Translations under genes and position numbers: made by a program
From: Erythrobacter sp. BLCC-B19
Lineage (GTDB): Bacteria > Pseudomonadota > Alphaproteobacteria > Sphingomonadales > Sphingomonadaceae
DNA: 64,000 nt
NCBI RefSeq assembly: GCF_028621955.1
Contig: NZ_CP117516.1
Location: 1,882,001 to 1,946,000, forward strand
Direction: 5' to 3'
Shown here: one piece after another, positions 26,070 through 34,551 of the stretch
How positions within the stretch are numbered: the first letter of the stretch is position 1
How the letters are laid out: every line of letters begins with the position of its first letter
The notes under the pieces: model-generated
The model's input: the letters and a program-made list of their open reading frames with translations, nothing else
Database searches by the model: none
Told to the model about the DNA's origin: nothing

Positions 26070-26651
26070 CTACAGTTCCTCGGCCTTCATCCGGAAGATC
26101 GGGGTGTGGGGCTGATAGGCCTCCATCTTGGCGAGCAGTTCGGCAATCGTGTCGGCGGCGATCAGGATGTTCTGATGCGCGGGCCGGACGAAGCCGACTT
26201 CGGCCATCCTGGCGTTGAAGGCGAGCAGGTGGTCGTAGAAGCCGAAAGCATTGAGCAGGCCGACGGGCTTGGAATGATAGCCGAGCTGCGACCAGCTCAT
26301 CGCCTCCCACAGCTCGTCCATCGTGCCGACCCCGCCGGGGATGGTGACGAAGCCATCCGACAGGTCGGTGAAGCGCTGCTTCCTCTCATGCATCCCGCCG
26401 ACGGTGACAAGTTCGTCGCAATCGTGGTTGGCGACTTCGGCCTTCACCAGATGCTCCGGGATGATCCCGATGACCTCGCCGCCCGCGTCCTTCGCGCCCT
26501 TGGCGACCGCGCCCATCAGGCCGAGCTTGCCCCCGCCATAGACGAGGCCGATCCCGCGACGGGCGAGTTCGGCACCGACATCATGGGCGAGTTGGAGGTA
26601 ACGCGGATCCTCGGGCGAGGCCGAACCGCAATAGACAGCCAGACGTTTCAT
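26070..26651 (-). CDS. LOG-family (TIGR00730) nucleotide phosphoribohydrolase
   Basis: This 193-residue Rossmann-like protein belongs to the LOG family, which cleaves the N-glycosidic bond of cytokinin-type or ordinary nucleoside monophosphates. The key motifs are GGGKLGLMG, Arg90 with Lys91 (HERKQ), and PGGVGTMDELWE at 105-116. Start at 26651; a longer in-frame version would overlap the upstream gene. It lies between crtB and crtI, seven bases after the small secreted gene. A link to isoprenoid metabolism is conceivable, because cytokinins are prenylated adenines, but is untested. Confidence 0.88.
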   Translation of the reverse strand: MKRLAVYCGSASPEDPRYLQLAHDVGAELARRGIGLVYGGGKLGLMGAVAKGAKDAGGEVIGIIPEHLVKAEVANHDCDELVTVGGMHERKQRFTDLSDGFVTIPGGVGTMDELWEAMSWSQLGYHSKPVGLLNAFGFYDHLLAFNARMAEVGFVRPAHQNILIAADTIAELLAKMEAYQPHTPIFRMKAEEL

Positions 26652-26658
26652 CAATGCC

Positions 26659-27066
26659 TCAGCGATCCGCCTTGCACGCAAAATCGATCATTTCGCGGTC
26701 GTCCTCGCTCGGAGGGGAGTCGGCGAAATCCATCGTCAGCCCCTCCATGGGCAGGCGCATATTCTCGGCGAATTCCGAGGTGTGGATCCAGCCTTCCTTC
26801 ACCCCCAGCAGGTTGCGCTCGCAATCGACCGCCATGATCATGTCGACCACCATCGCATCCTCGCCGCGAATGTCGGCGCGCAGCAAGACCAGCTTGAGCC
26901 GGCGGCCATCGACCACCGTCTCCGAACGCCACGCCTCATCGACCCAGCCGATGCCTTCTTCGTTGTTTTCGAATTCGGTCCAGTTGTGGGCATGGCCGGG
27001 GGCCGCCAGCGGCGAGGTGCCGAGGTCGAGCGCCGAGGCGGCGAGCAGAAGCAGCGATGCAATCAT
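26659..27066 (-). CDS. Hypothetical secreted protein in the carotenoid cluster
   Basis: This 135-residue protein has a short N-terminal hydrophobic stretch (IASLLLLAASALDL) that could be a signal peptide or anchor. The remainder is acidic, with two cysteines (DCERN, FACKADR) and a predicted beta-rich middle (RLKLVLLRADIRGED, AMVVDMIMAVDCE). Its start overlaps the crtI stop by one base, so it is translationally coupled to carotenoid synthesis. No family recognised; similar small proteins occur beside crt genes of related bacteria as far as I recall, but I cannot verify this here. Confidence 0.6.
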   Translation of the reverse strand: MIASLLLLAASALDLGTSPLAAPGHAHNWTEFENNEEGIGWVDEAWRSETVVDGRRLKLVLLRADIRGEDAMVVDMIMAVDCERNLLGVKEGWIHTSEFAENMRLPMEGLTMDFADSPPSEDDREMIDFACKADR

Positions 27067-28628
27067 CAGGCGTTCACCCTGGCCAAGTCTTCGAGCATGA
27101 GCCCAGCGGTCGCCTTGGCACTGCCGACCACGCCGGGGATCCCCGCGCCCGGGTGCGTGCCCGCGCCGACGAGGTAGTAATTGTCGATCACATCATCGCG
27201 GTTGTGGCCGCGCAGCCAGGCGCTCTGCCACAACACCGGTTCAAGGCTGAAGGCACTGCCCATGTGAGCGTTGAGATCGGCCTTGAAGTCCTTGGGGGCA
27301 TAGCTGAACTTGGTGACGATCCGCGAATGGATGTCAGGGATCAACCGGCGGCCCAATTCATCAAGGATCATCTTTTCCAGCCGCGGCCCGACCGCATCCC
27401 AATCCAATGGCATCTTGCCCATGTGGCTGACGGGGACGAGCGCATAGAAAGTGCTCTTGCCCGCCGGGGCCATTGATGGGTCGCTGACGGTCGGGTGGTG
27501 GAGGTAGATCGCGAAATCCTCCGGCACCACGCCGTTCTTGTAGATATCGTCGAGCAGGCCTTTGTAGCGCTTGGCGAACAGGATCATGTGGTGCGGGATG
27601 CCGGGCCAGGTGCCCTCCAGCCCGAAATGCACCACGAACAGCGAGGGGCTGTAGCTCTTGCGGCCCAAGGACTTGGCCATCTTGCGCCCGCGTTCGCTGC
27701 CCGAGAGCAGATCCTTGTAGGAATGCATGATGTCGGCATTGCTGGCGACCGCATCGAAGCGCTGGCGGAAGCCGGACTTGCTTTCCACCTCGGTGGCCTT
27801 GGTGCCCAGCGTATGCACCTGCACCACCGGATCGCCGACCCGCATCGTGCCGCCCAGCCGCTCGAAATGGCGCACCATCCCCGCAATCAGCCGGTTGGTG
27901 CCGCCGCGCGCCCACCACACGCCGCCGTCCTTTTCCAGCTTGTGGATCAGGGCGTAGATCGACGAAGTGTTCATCGGATTGCCGCCGACCAGCAGCGTGT
28001 GGAACGACAGCGCCTCGCGCAGCTTCTCGTTCTGGACGTAGCTCGACACCATCCCGTAGACCGAGCGCCACGCCTGTTCCTTGATGAGCGCCGGGGCGGC
28101 CTTCAGCATCGACTTGAAGTCGAGGAACGGCACGGTACCAAGCTTCAGGTAGCCTTCCTTGTACACGCGCTCGGAATATTCGAGGAAGCGCGCATAGCCT
28201 GCGACATCGGCCGGGTTCAGCTTGGCGATCTCGGCGTTGAGGTGGGCCTCGTCGTTCGAATAGTCGAAATTGGTGCCGTCGGGCCAGTTGAGGCGGTAGA
28301 AGGGCATGACCTTCATCAGCTCGACATCATCGGCGAGGTCGTGGCCCGTGAGACCCCACAGCTCCTTGAGGCAATCGGGATCGGTGATGACAGTCGGCCC
28401 GGCATCGAAGGTGAAGCCGTCCTTCTCCCAGAAATAGGCGCGCCCGCCCGGCTTGTCGCGGCTTTCGATCACGGTGGTGGCGATACCTGCCGATTGCAGC
28501 CGGATTGCGAGTGCCAGGCCGCCAAAGCCCGATCCGATCACGCAGGCCGTGCGGCCTTCATAGCGCTGGGCGAGCGCGGGGTTCACGCCCTTGGCACCAG
28601 ACAGGTTGAGCTTCGCATCGGCGTTCAT
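27066..28628 (-). CDS. crtI: Phytoene desaturase
   Basis: This 520-residue FAD-dependent desaturase converts phytoene to lycopene (or neurosporene) at the membrane. The FAD-binding motif VIGSGFGGLALA lies near residues 30-41, then PGGRAYFWEKDGFTFDAGPT, and the C-terminal signature VGAGTHPGAGIPGVVGSAK. Length and motifs match bacterial CrtI. Its start overlaps the crtY stop by four bases and its stop overlaps the next gene by one, so the four genes are coupled. Confidence 0.97.
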   Translation of the reverse strand: MNADAKLNLSGAKGVNPALAQRYEGRTACVIGSGFGGLALAIRLQSAGIATTVIESRDKPGGRAYFWEKDGFTFDAGPTVITDPDCLKELWGLTGHDLADDVELMKVMPFYRLNWPDGTNFDYSNDEAHLNAEIAKLNPADVAGYARFLEYSERVYKEGYLKLGTVPFLDFKSMLKAAPALIKEQAWRSVYGMVSSYVQNEKLREALSFHTLLVGGNPMNTSSIYALIHKLEKDGGVWWARGGTNRLIAGMVRHFERLGGTMRVGDPVVQVHTLGTKATEVESKSGFRQRFDAVASNADIMHSYKDLLSGSERGRKMAKSLGRKSYSPSLFVVHFGLEGTWPGIPHHMILFAKRYKGLLDDIYKNGVVPEDFAIYLHHPTVSDPSMAPAGKSTFYALVPVSHMGKMPLDWDAVGPRLEKMILDELGRRLIPDIHSRIVTKFSYAPKDFKADLNAHMGSAFSLEPVLWQSAWLRGHNRDDVIDNYYLVGAGTHPGAGIPGVVGSAKATAGLMLEDLARVNA

Positions 28629-29905
28629 GCCGGGTTCTCCATGGTGTGAGGCTTGGTGTCTAACGGCGTTCCGGACGAAAACAGCGCCCGGATCGCGCGC
28701 GGAATAGCTACGGGCGGCTTGCCCGTCAGGATGCGCAGCCGATCAGGCCAGGTCGAACGGCCCGCGTAGAACCGCTCCACCAGATTGCCCTTGAGCGCGT
28801 AGAAATGCTCGAACACCACCACCCGCTTGCCGGGATCGGCGGCCTCGAACAGCATCCGGCTGAGCATCCGGTAATAGGCGGTCGCGCGCCAGTGACGCTT
28901 GGCCCGGCGGCGGCAGAAGGCGGCGAGCTCTGCGCCCGACAGGTCGGGGCGGCGCGCGATGAGCTGCGCAATGGCGAGCGCGTTGCTGGCTGCGAAGGGG
29001 ATCGTGTAGCTGGTCAAGGGGTGCGAGAACCCGCCCCTTGCACCTGCCAGCGCGACGCCGGGGATCGTGACTTCGGCGGTGGCGGCTGCGAAACTCCCGC
29101 CCGAGACCACCGGCAGGATGCCCGCTTCCTGATCGATCACCTCGCCCTTCCAGCCGTGGCGATGGGCATATTCGGCGACCCGGCCCTTGAGCACCTCGGC
29201 GTCCATCTTCGGCTGGTCGGCATAATAGGTGTCCTCGATGAACACCTCGTCGGGCGACAGGGGGAGGACATAGACGAAGCGGTAGGCCTCGCCATTGCCG
29301 TGGGGTGCGACCTGATCGACGCTCGCATCCATGATGACGGGGCGGGTGAGGCCGTGGGGACGATCGCACTTGAAGTGCTGGCCGAGGAACACCTGCCATC
29401 CGCCGCTGAGCGCCGGTGAGGATTTGAACGGGCGGCAATCGATCACGCGCTTGGCCGTCAGCCGGGTGCCATCGGCCAGCGTCACGCCGCCTGCATCAAG
29501 GCTGGCGGCTTTGGTCTGCAACATCATGCGCTCGGCAGGCAGTTCCGCCATCAGCGCGCGGTGGAATTCGGCACTGGCGAGCGAGCGATAGGCGGTGGGC
29601 AGGGTGCGGCCATAGGCGGGGAAGGTGATGTCATAGCCCTCGTCCCAGCCATTGAGCTGGAAGCCCGCCATCAGCGCGCGCTCGCGTTCGGGGATGTCGG
29701 TTTCGAACCAGCTCCAGCGATGGTGCCCGCCGAAGGTGCGCCCGGCCTCGACCACGACAAAACGGCATCCCGGCGCATGGCGATGGAGCGCGAGCGCGAT
29801 CAGCCCGCCTGCCAGCCCGCCGCCAACGATCACCACATCGTAAGGGTGCGCGGCAACGCGGGGGGGCACCGTTGCAGGCACCGGGTTCTGTGCGGATTCG
29901 ACCAT
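28625..29905 (-). CDS. crtY: Lycopene beta-cyclase
   Basis: This 426-residue flavoprotein closes the beta-ionone rings of lycopene to give beta-carotene. The NAD(P)/FAD motif DVVIVGGGLAGGLIA lies near residues 23-37, and the cyclase motifs HHRWSWFETD, VFIEDTYYAD and HPLTSYTIP follow; FYALKGNLVERFYAG near the C-terminus is typical of CrtY. It is the first gene of the minus-strand carotenoid operon and divergent from mipA. No crtZ, crtE or crtW is visible in the window, so precursors and hydroxylation come from elsewhere. Confidence 0.95.
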   Translation of the reverse strand: MVESAQNPVPATVPPRVAAHPYDVVIVGGGLAGGLIALALHRHAPGCRFVVVEAGRTFGGHHRWSWFETDIPERERALMAGFQLNGWDEGYDITFPAYGRTLPTAYRSLASAEFHRALMAELPAERMMLQTKAASLDAGGVTLADGTRLTAKRVIDCRPFKSSPALSGGWQVFLGQHFKCDRPHGLTRPVIMDASVDQVAPHGNGEAYRFVYVLPLSPDEVFIEDTYYADQPKMDAEVLKGRVAEYAHRHGWKGEVIDQEAGILPVVSGGSFAAATAEVTIPGVALAGARGGFSHPLTSYTIPFAASNALAIAQLIARRPDLSGAELAAFCRRRAKRHWRATAYYRMLSRMLFEAADPGKRVVVFEHFYALKGNLVERFYAGRSTWPDRLRILTGKPPVAIPRAIRALFSSGTPLDTKPHTMENPA

Positions 29906-29961
29906 CGAGCCACTGCCCTAGGCCAGCCTCGCGCGATGGGCAATCGCGCTCGCAAAAACAC

Positions 29962-29975
29962 GATGTTGCAACATC
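29962..29975. promoter_or_regulatory. 14-base perfect palindrome between crtY and mipA
   Basis: GATGTTGCAACATC is a perfect palindrome about 57 bases before crtY and 96 bases before the MipA/OmpV gene. With its right flank, ATGTTxCAACATCAC is identical at 14 of 15 positions to the Zur-like box at 32-49. It may be an operator for either divergent gene. Confidence 0.45.
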
Positions 29976-30070
29976 ACCTGCGGGAACCTAAGCGCCCCGC
30001 GCCGTTTGTGGCAGCGCGGCCTCGCGCGCAGCGCCGGGCCGGCCAAGGATAACCGCCAAAGGATCGCACC

Positions 30071-31087
30071 ATGTCTCTCCGCCTGTCTCTCGCCCGCAGA
30101 CCTCTTGCCCGCCTGACTGGCGCTGCCGTGCTTGGCGCGCTGGCGGCCAGTCCGGCCCATGCTGCCGAGAGCGAAGGCACCGCCGAGACGAGCGAAAGTG
30201 CCGCCGAGGCCGGGCCCCAAGCCGCCCCGCCGCCTGCGGCCACCACACCCGCACCCGCTCCCGCCCCGGCTGATGCGCAGACCCCGGCTGCGCCGCCCGC
30301 CTTTGCCTTTGCCAAGCCGGTGTTCGACGAGACCTGGGCGACTATCGGTCTCGGCCTCGGCATGGTGCCAAGCTATGCTGGCTCGGATGATTACATCGCC
30401 TTCCCCTTGCCGCTGATCGTGGGCCGGGTGGGCGGGGTGGGGATCAGCCCCAACGGGCCGGGTTTCGTGCTCGATTTCAACCCGCCCAAGCCCGGCCTTG
30501 CCCCGCGCAAGGGCGCGCGCATCGCCTTTGGCCCGGCGTTCCGGTTCCGCAATGATCGCAACAACCGCATTTCCGACGCGGTCGTGGCGCGCGCGGGAAA
30601 GCTCGATGCGGCGCTCGAAGTGGGCGGCAATGTCGCGGTCAGCTTCCCCGGCGTATTCAAGCCGTTCGACCAGCTCAATGTCGGCGTGCAGGCGCGCTGG
30701 GATGTGCTGGGCGCGCATGAGGGGATGATCGTCGAGCCGCAGATCACCTACCGCGCGCCGATGGGCCGCGCCTTTGTGTTGCAGGTGCAGGCCAGCGCCG
30801 AGTTCATCGACGACAATTTCGCGGATTACTATTTCACGGTGTCGCCCACGCAGGCAGCCGCGACGGGTCTGGCGCCGTTCCGCGCCGATGGCGGGCTGAA
30901 CCGGATCGGCACGATTGCGCTGCTGAGCTACGACCTTGATCGCAATCCGCTGAACGGCGGGTGGAGCCTCACCGGGATCGGCGGCTATTCGCGCCTGATC
31001 GGTGACAGTGCCGATACGCCCTACACCGCTGTGCGGGGCGATGCGAACCAGTTCATCACCGGGCTCGGGGTGGCCTACACCTTCTGA
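30071..31087 (+). CDS. MipA/OmpV-family outer-membrane protein
   Basis: This 338-residue protein has a signal peptide ending AHA (residue ~31). A long Pro/Ala/Glu-rich linker runs to about residue 75 and a small beta-barrel follows. MipA/OmpV features are WATIGLGLGMVPSYAGSDDY, the R-I-x-FGPAFRFR segment, YRAPMGRA and the terminal GLGVAYTF. Members act as scaffolds for murein enzymes (MipA) or as osmotic- and antibiotic-responsive porins (OmpV). ATG at 30071 follows AAAGG. The unusually long proline-rich linker is a local peculiarity. Confidence 0.85.
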   Translation: MSLRLSLARRPLARLTGAAVLGALAASPAHAAESEGTAETSESAAEAGPQAAPPPAATTPAPAPAPADAQTPAAPPAFAFAKPVFDETWATIGLGLGMVPSYAGSDDYIAFPLPLIVGRVGGVGISPNGPGFVLDFNPPKPGLAPRKGARIAFGPAFRFRNDRNNRISDAVVARAGKLDAALEVGGNVAVSFPGVFKPFDQLNVGVQARWDVLGAHEGMIVEPQITYRAPMGRAFVLQVQASAEFIDDNFADYYFTVSPTQAAATGLAPFRADGGLNRIGTIALLSYDLDRNPLNGGWSLTGIGGYSRLIGDSADTPYTAVRGDANQFITGLGVAYTF

Positions 31088-31117
31088 TGCTGATGGGCGC
31101 GGGCGGCGCTGGCCCGG

Positions 31118-31921
31118 CTATTCCGGGAAGCGCCGCTTGAACACCGCTTCGAACGCGGCGGCCATGGTGGCTTCCTCTTCTGCGGTCAGCGGCTCGTTCT
31201 CCATCTGCGCGCGCACTTGCTGGATCGCCGGGTTGGCTCTCTGCATCTTGAGCAGCGCCGGATTGGAAAGCGCCTGGCGTCCGGCCTCGATGAGGTCTTT
31301 CTCGTCCATCGCCGCCATGCCTGCCGCCACCGCATTGTCGATGTCGGACTTCACTTCCGCCGCGCTCACATCCTTTTCGGCGGCGACCGTGGCGAGCGTT
31401 TTGTCGAAGCTGTAATTGGCGACCACGCTGCCCATCATCCGGCGCCCGACATCGGAGCGGTAGAACCCGGCGACCTGGGTCGCTTCTTCGGGGGTGAGAT
31501 AATCGGCCATGACCGCCAGCATCTTCGGCCGATAGAGCGCGGTCACCCGCAGCGACTGGCTTTCCAGCACCGGACGCATCCCGGCCATCATCTCGTCGAG
31601 CAGTCCGGGGCTGGCTGCCTCGGCGGCAGCGATAGAGGCATCCTGCGCCATCATCTTCTTGATCGCAGCCAGACCGTTGTCGATCAGCACCTTGTTGTCG
31701 ACCGTGCTTTCGATCGCGCGCATCAGATCGTCATAGGCCGGGTGATCGGGCTGGGGGTTGGCGATGGTCGGTGCCCGCACCGTGGCGACCGGCGACGGCG
31801 GCGGCGCCATCGGGGGCGGCTGGGTCTGCGCTTGCGCGGCGGCGAAAGGCGCGGCGAGCATCAGCAGGCTCAGCATCGCAGCGCGGCGCCCCGATTGGCG
31901 CAGAGCGGGAAAACGGATCAT
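31118..31921 (-). CDS. Secreted DUF2059-domain protein
   Basis: This 267-residue protein has a signal peptide ending AQAQ and a proline-rich N-terminal stretch. The DUF2059 helical domain contains the characteristic LTPEEATQVAGFYRSDVGRRMM. The role of DUF2059 is unknown; it is widespread in proteobacterial periplasms. ATG at 31921 begins MIRFPALRQ with a hydrophobic core; an in-frame start at 32032 would add 37 residues without signal-peptide character. It converges with the mipA gene and is divergent from the amidohydrolase operon. Confidence 0.8.
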   Translation of the reverse strand: MIRFPALRQSGRRAAMLSLLMLAAPFAAAQAQTQPPPMAPPPSPVATVRAPTIANPQPDHPAYDDLMRAIESTVDNKVLIDNGLAAIKKMMAQDASIAAAEAASPGLLDEMMAGMRPVLESQSLRVTALYRPKMLAVMADYLTPEEATQVAGFYRSDVGRRMMGSVVANYSFDKTLATVAAEKDVSAAEVKSDIDNAVAAGMAAMDEKDLIEAGRQALSNPALLKMQRANPAIQQVRAQMENEPLTAEEEATMAAAFEAVFKRRFPE

Positions 31922-32078
31922 CAGGCGGCCCCCATAACGGTCTTGGATTCTCCGCAAGATAATCGCACCTTTGCGGGGCCCCAAGCGAATTGTCTGTTTG
32001 CATGACGGTTTTTGCGCAAGGCTTGCCATCATCCTCGGCCCGCGCCATCACCCGTGCCACATGGCTGAGGGGAGACAC

Positions 32079-33362
32079 ATGATGCACACCATCCGCACAC
32101 TCGCGCTGGCGGCCAGCGCGCTGGCAAGCACCGCGCTGGCAGGCCCGCTCGCGGCAGAAACCATCGCGATCCGCGCCGGCAGCGTCATCACCGACGCGGC
32201 GAGCGACCCCACCGGCCCGGCGACGATCATGGTCGAGGACGGCAGGATCGTCAGCATCACCCCCGGCCACGGTGCCGTGACCGCCGACCGCGAGATCGAC
32301 CTTGCAGCCAAGACCGTGCTGCCCGGACTGATCGACTTGCACACCCACCTCACCGGCGATCCCGGCGGCGATTTCTGGAAGGAAGCGACCGAGCCTGACG
32401 AATGGGGCGTGGTCGTGGGGGCCAAGAACGCCCGCCTCACCGCGCTCGCGGGCTTCACCACCGTGCGCGAGGCAGGCAGCGGCAAGGACACCGCCTTCTC
32501 GCTCCGGCGCGGCACCGCCGAAGGGCTGGTGCCGGGGCCGCGCATTGTCGCCGCCGGCCCGGCGCTGTCGATCATCGGCGGGCATGGCGACGTCAACGGC
32601 TTCCGCTCGGAGGTCAACGAGCTGCTCGATTCCGGCTTCACCTGCACCGGCCCGGTCGAATGTGCCGCCAAAGTGCGGCTCGCCAGCCAGAACGGCGCGG
32701 ACGTGATCAAGATCACCGCCACCGGCGGCGTGCTCAGCCAGCAGGGCCGGGGGCTGGAGGCGCATTTCACGCCCGAGGAAATGAAGGCGATTGCCGACAC
32801 CGCCCATTCGCTCGGCCTCAAGGTCATGGCCCACGCCCACGGCGCGCGCGGCATCCAGCAGGCCGCCGAGGCGGGGATCGATTCGATCGAGCACGGCACC
32901 TATCTCGATGAAGCCGCGGCCAAGGCGATGAAGGCCAATGGCACCGTGCTGGTGCCGACCCTGATGGCGCTGGAGGGCGTCTCCGAGGGGCTCGGCAAGG
33001 GCGTCTATACCCCCACGGTCGAAACCAAGATCCGCGCCGTCCAGCCGCTGATGGCGAGCCTCGTCAGCCGCGCGCGGCAATATGGCGTGACGGTCGCCTT
33101 CGGCACCGATGCGGGCGTGTACCAGCATGGCCGCAATGCCGAGGAGCTGGGGCTGATGAAGAAGCAGGGCATGACCGACCGCGAAGTGCTCGCCAGCGCC
33201 ACCACCGTGGCGGCGAAGGTGCTGGGGATGGAGAGCCAGATCGGCAAGCTCGCCCCCGGCTATTCGGCTGACATCATCGCGGTCGACGGCAACCCGCTCG
33301 CCGATGTCACCGTGCTGGAAGAGGTCGACTTCGTGATGGTGCGCGGGCGTGTGATTGAATGA
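32079..33362 (+). CDS. Exported metal-dependent amidohydrolase
   Basis: This 427-residue member of the amidohydrolase superfamily (imidazolonepropionase/Xaa-Pro dipeptidase-like group) has a signal peptide ending LAAE. Metal ligands are His88 and His90 (DLHTH), the lysine in KITATGG, His in AHAHG, His in SIEHGT, and the catalytic Asp in GTDAG. Periplasmic members hydrolyse dipeptides, imides or lactams. ATG at 32079 (or 32082) follows GAGGGGAG. Its stop overlaps the next gene by four bases, starting a tightly packed operon that runs to 35402. Confidence 0.88.
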   Translation: MMHTIRTLALAASALASTALAGPLAAETIAIRAGSVITDAASDPTGPATIMVEDGRIVSITPGHGAVTADREIDLAAKTVLPGLIDLHTHLTGDPGGDFWKEATEPDEWGVVVGAKNARLTALAGFTTVREAGSGKDTAFSLRRGTAEGLVPGPRIVAAGPALSIIGGHGDVNGFRSEVNELLDSGFTCTGPVECAAKVRLASQNGADVIKITATGGVLSQQGRGLEAHFTPEEMKAIADTAHSLGLKVMAHAHGARGIQQAAEAGIDSIEHGTYLDEAAAKAMKANGTVLVPTLMALEGVSEGLGKGVYTPTVETKIRAVQPLMASLVSRARQYGVTVAFGTDAGVYQHGRNAEELGLMKKQGMTDREVLASATTVAAKVLGMESQIGKLAPGYSADIIAVDGNPLADVTVLEEVDFVMVRGRVIE

Positions 33363-33961
33363 GCGCAGGCGCTCTGATCCCCGACCGCCGAACGATCCTC
33401 GTTGCGCTCGGTATCACGCTTGTCACCATCGCGATCCTGCTCGCCATGGGCCGCACGCCGATTTGCGAATGCGGCTATGTCAGCCTGTGGCACGGGCAGA
33501 TCAATGACGCGGGCAACAGCCAGCACATCACCGACTGGTACACCCCCAGCCACATCATCCACGGGATGATCTTCTACGCGCTGGGCTGGTGGCTGTTCGT
33601 CAAGCGCGGTTGGGGCGGGGCGCAAGGCTACCGCTGGGGCTTCCCGCTCGCGGTGCTGCTGGAGGCCGCGTGGGAGGTGCTGGAAAACACCCCGATGGTG
33701 ATCAATCGCTTCCGCGCGGTGACCGCCAATTTCGGCTATTCGGGCGATTCCGTGCTCAATTCGGGCGCGGACATCATGTGGATGAGCTTCGGCTTCTGGC
33801 TCGCCCTGCGCCTGCCGGTGCGCGTGACGGTGGCGCTGGCGGTGATCGGCGAGCTGGTGGCAGGCTATGTCGTGCGCGACAATCTGACGCTGAATGTCAT
33901 CATGCTGCTGATGCCGGTGGACGCGATTGCCGAGTGGCAGGCATCGGGCGGGGTGGCCTGA
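33359..33961 (+). CDS. DUF2585 (UPF0314) membrane protein
   Basis: This 200-residue protein has about five membrane segments. It belongs to the DUF2585 family, recognised by CECGYVSLWHG, NSQHITDWYTPSHIIHG, WEVLENTPMVINRFR and the TANFGYSGDSVLNS segment. The clustered His, Asp, Cys and Tyr residues near membrane borders suggest a metal or substrate site. Function unknown. It overlaps the amidohydrolase by four bases and precedes another small polytopic protein, so they probably act together. Confidence 0.9.
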   Translation: MSAGALIPDRRTILVALGITLVTIAILLAMGRTPICECGYVSLWHGQINDAGNSQHITDWYTPSHIIHGMIFYALGWWLFVKRGWGGAQGYRWGFPLAVLLEAAWEVLENTPMVINRFRAVTANFGYSGDSVLNSGADIMWMSFGFWLALRLPVRVTVALAVIGELVAGYVVRDNLTLNVIMLLMPVDAIAEWQASGGVA

Positions 33962-34053
33962 TACGCCCGCGCTGGCATAGCGGGCGCTTCTGACCTATGC
34001 TCCCCCGCCAAGAGCCCGGCGCAGCGCCGACCGGGCCGGGGGGAGAGGGGCTT

Positions 34054-34551
34054 ATGCTGACCGAGCGCAGGCGGGGCCTGCTGGTCTTCAACGGGATCGG
34101 GCTGATTGCCAGCGCCGTGCTGTCGGGCTGGCTCTATTTCTTCTTCACGCTGGGGGCGATCGACCTGTGGCCCTTCGTCACCGATGTGCCCGCGCATATC
34201 CCCGGCGACCGGCGCGCGTGGAACATGGCGCATTTGGAAGGCATCACCAACGGCACGATGCTGATCGCCATCGGCGCAGCGGGCGGCTACCTGAGGCTGG
34301 GCGAGCGCGCTCAAGGGGTGCTGTTCTGGGCGGCGCTCGCGTTCGGCTGGCTGTTCACCCTGCCCGCCATCGCCAACGCCCTGTTCGGCACGCGCGGGCT
34401 GGAGTTCGGCGGCGGGCCGTTTCCGGGCGATGTCACCATCAACAACATCATCTTCCTTGCCGGATGGCCCGCGATGATCGGGGTGCATCTCGCGGTCGCC
34501 CTGCTGCTGTGGGGCGCATGGCAGCATCACCGCCACGGAGCCGGGCAATGA
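34054..34551 (+). CDS. Small membrane protein resembling styrene-oxide isomerase
   Basis: This 165-residue protein has four predicted membrane helices. From memory of Pseudomonas StyC, the styrene-oxide isomerase whose trimer binds heme b through His58, this protein keeps the pattern: His60 and Asn66 (AHLEGITNG) match StyC His58 and Asn64, and RGLEFG (114-119) with a later GD matches RGLTFG...GD. The StyC catalytic Tyr103 aligns with Ala here. It may therefore be a heme-binding isomerase of different chemistry, or a structural relative. ATG at 34054 follows GGGGGAGAGGGG. It overlaps the next gene by four bases. Confidence 0.55.
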   Translation: MLTERRRGLLVFNGIGLIASAVLSGWLYFFFTLGAIDLWPFVTDVPAHIPGDRRAWNMAHLEGITNGTMLIAIGAAGGYLRLGERAQGVLFWAALAFGWLFTLPAIANALFGTRGLEFGGGPFPGDVTINNIIFLAGWPAMIGVHLAVALLLWGAWQHHRHGAGQ

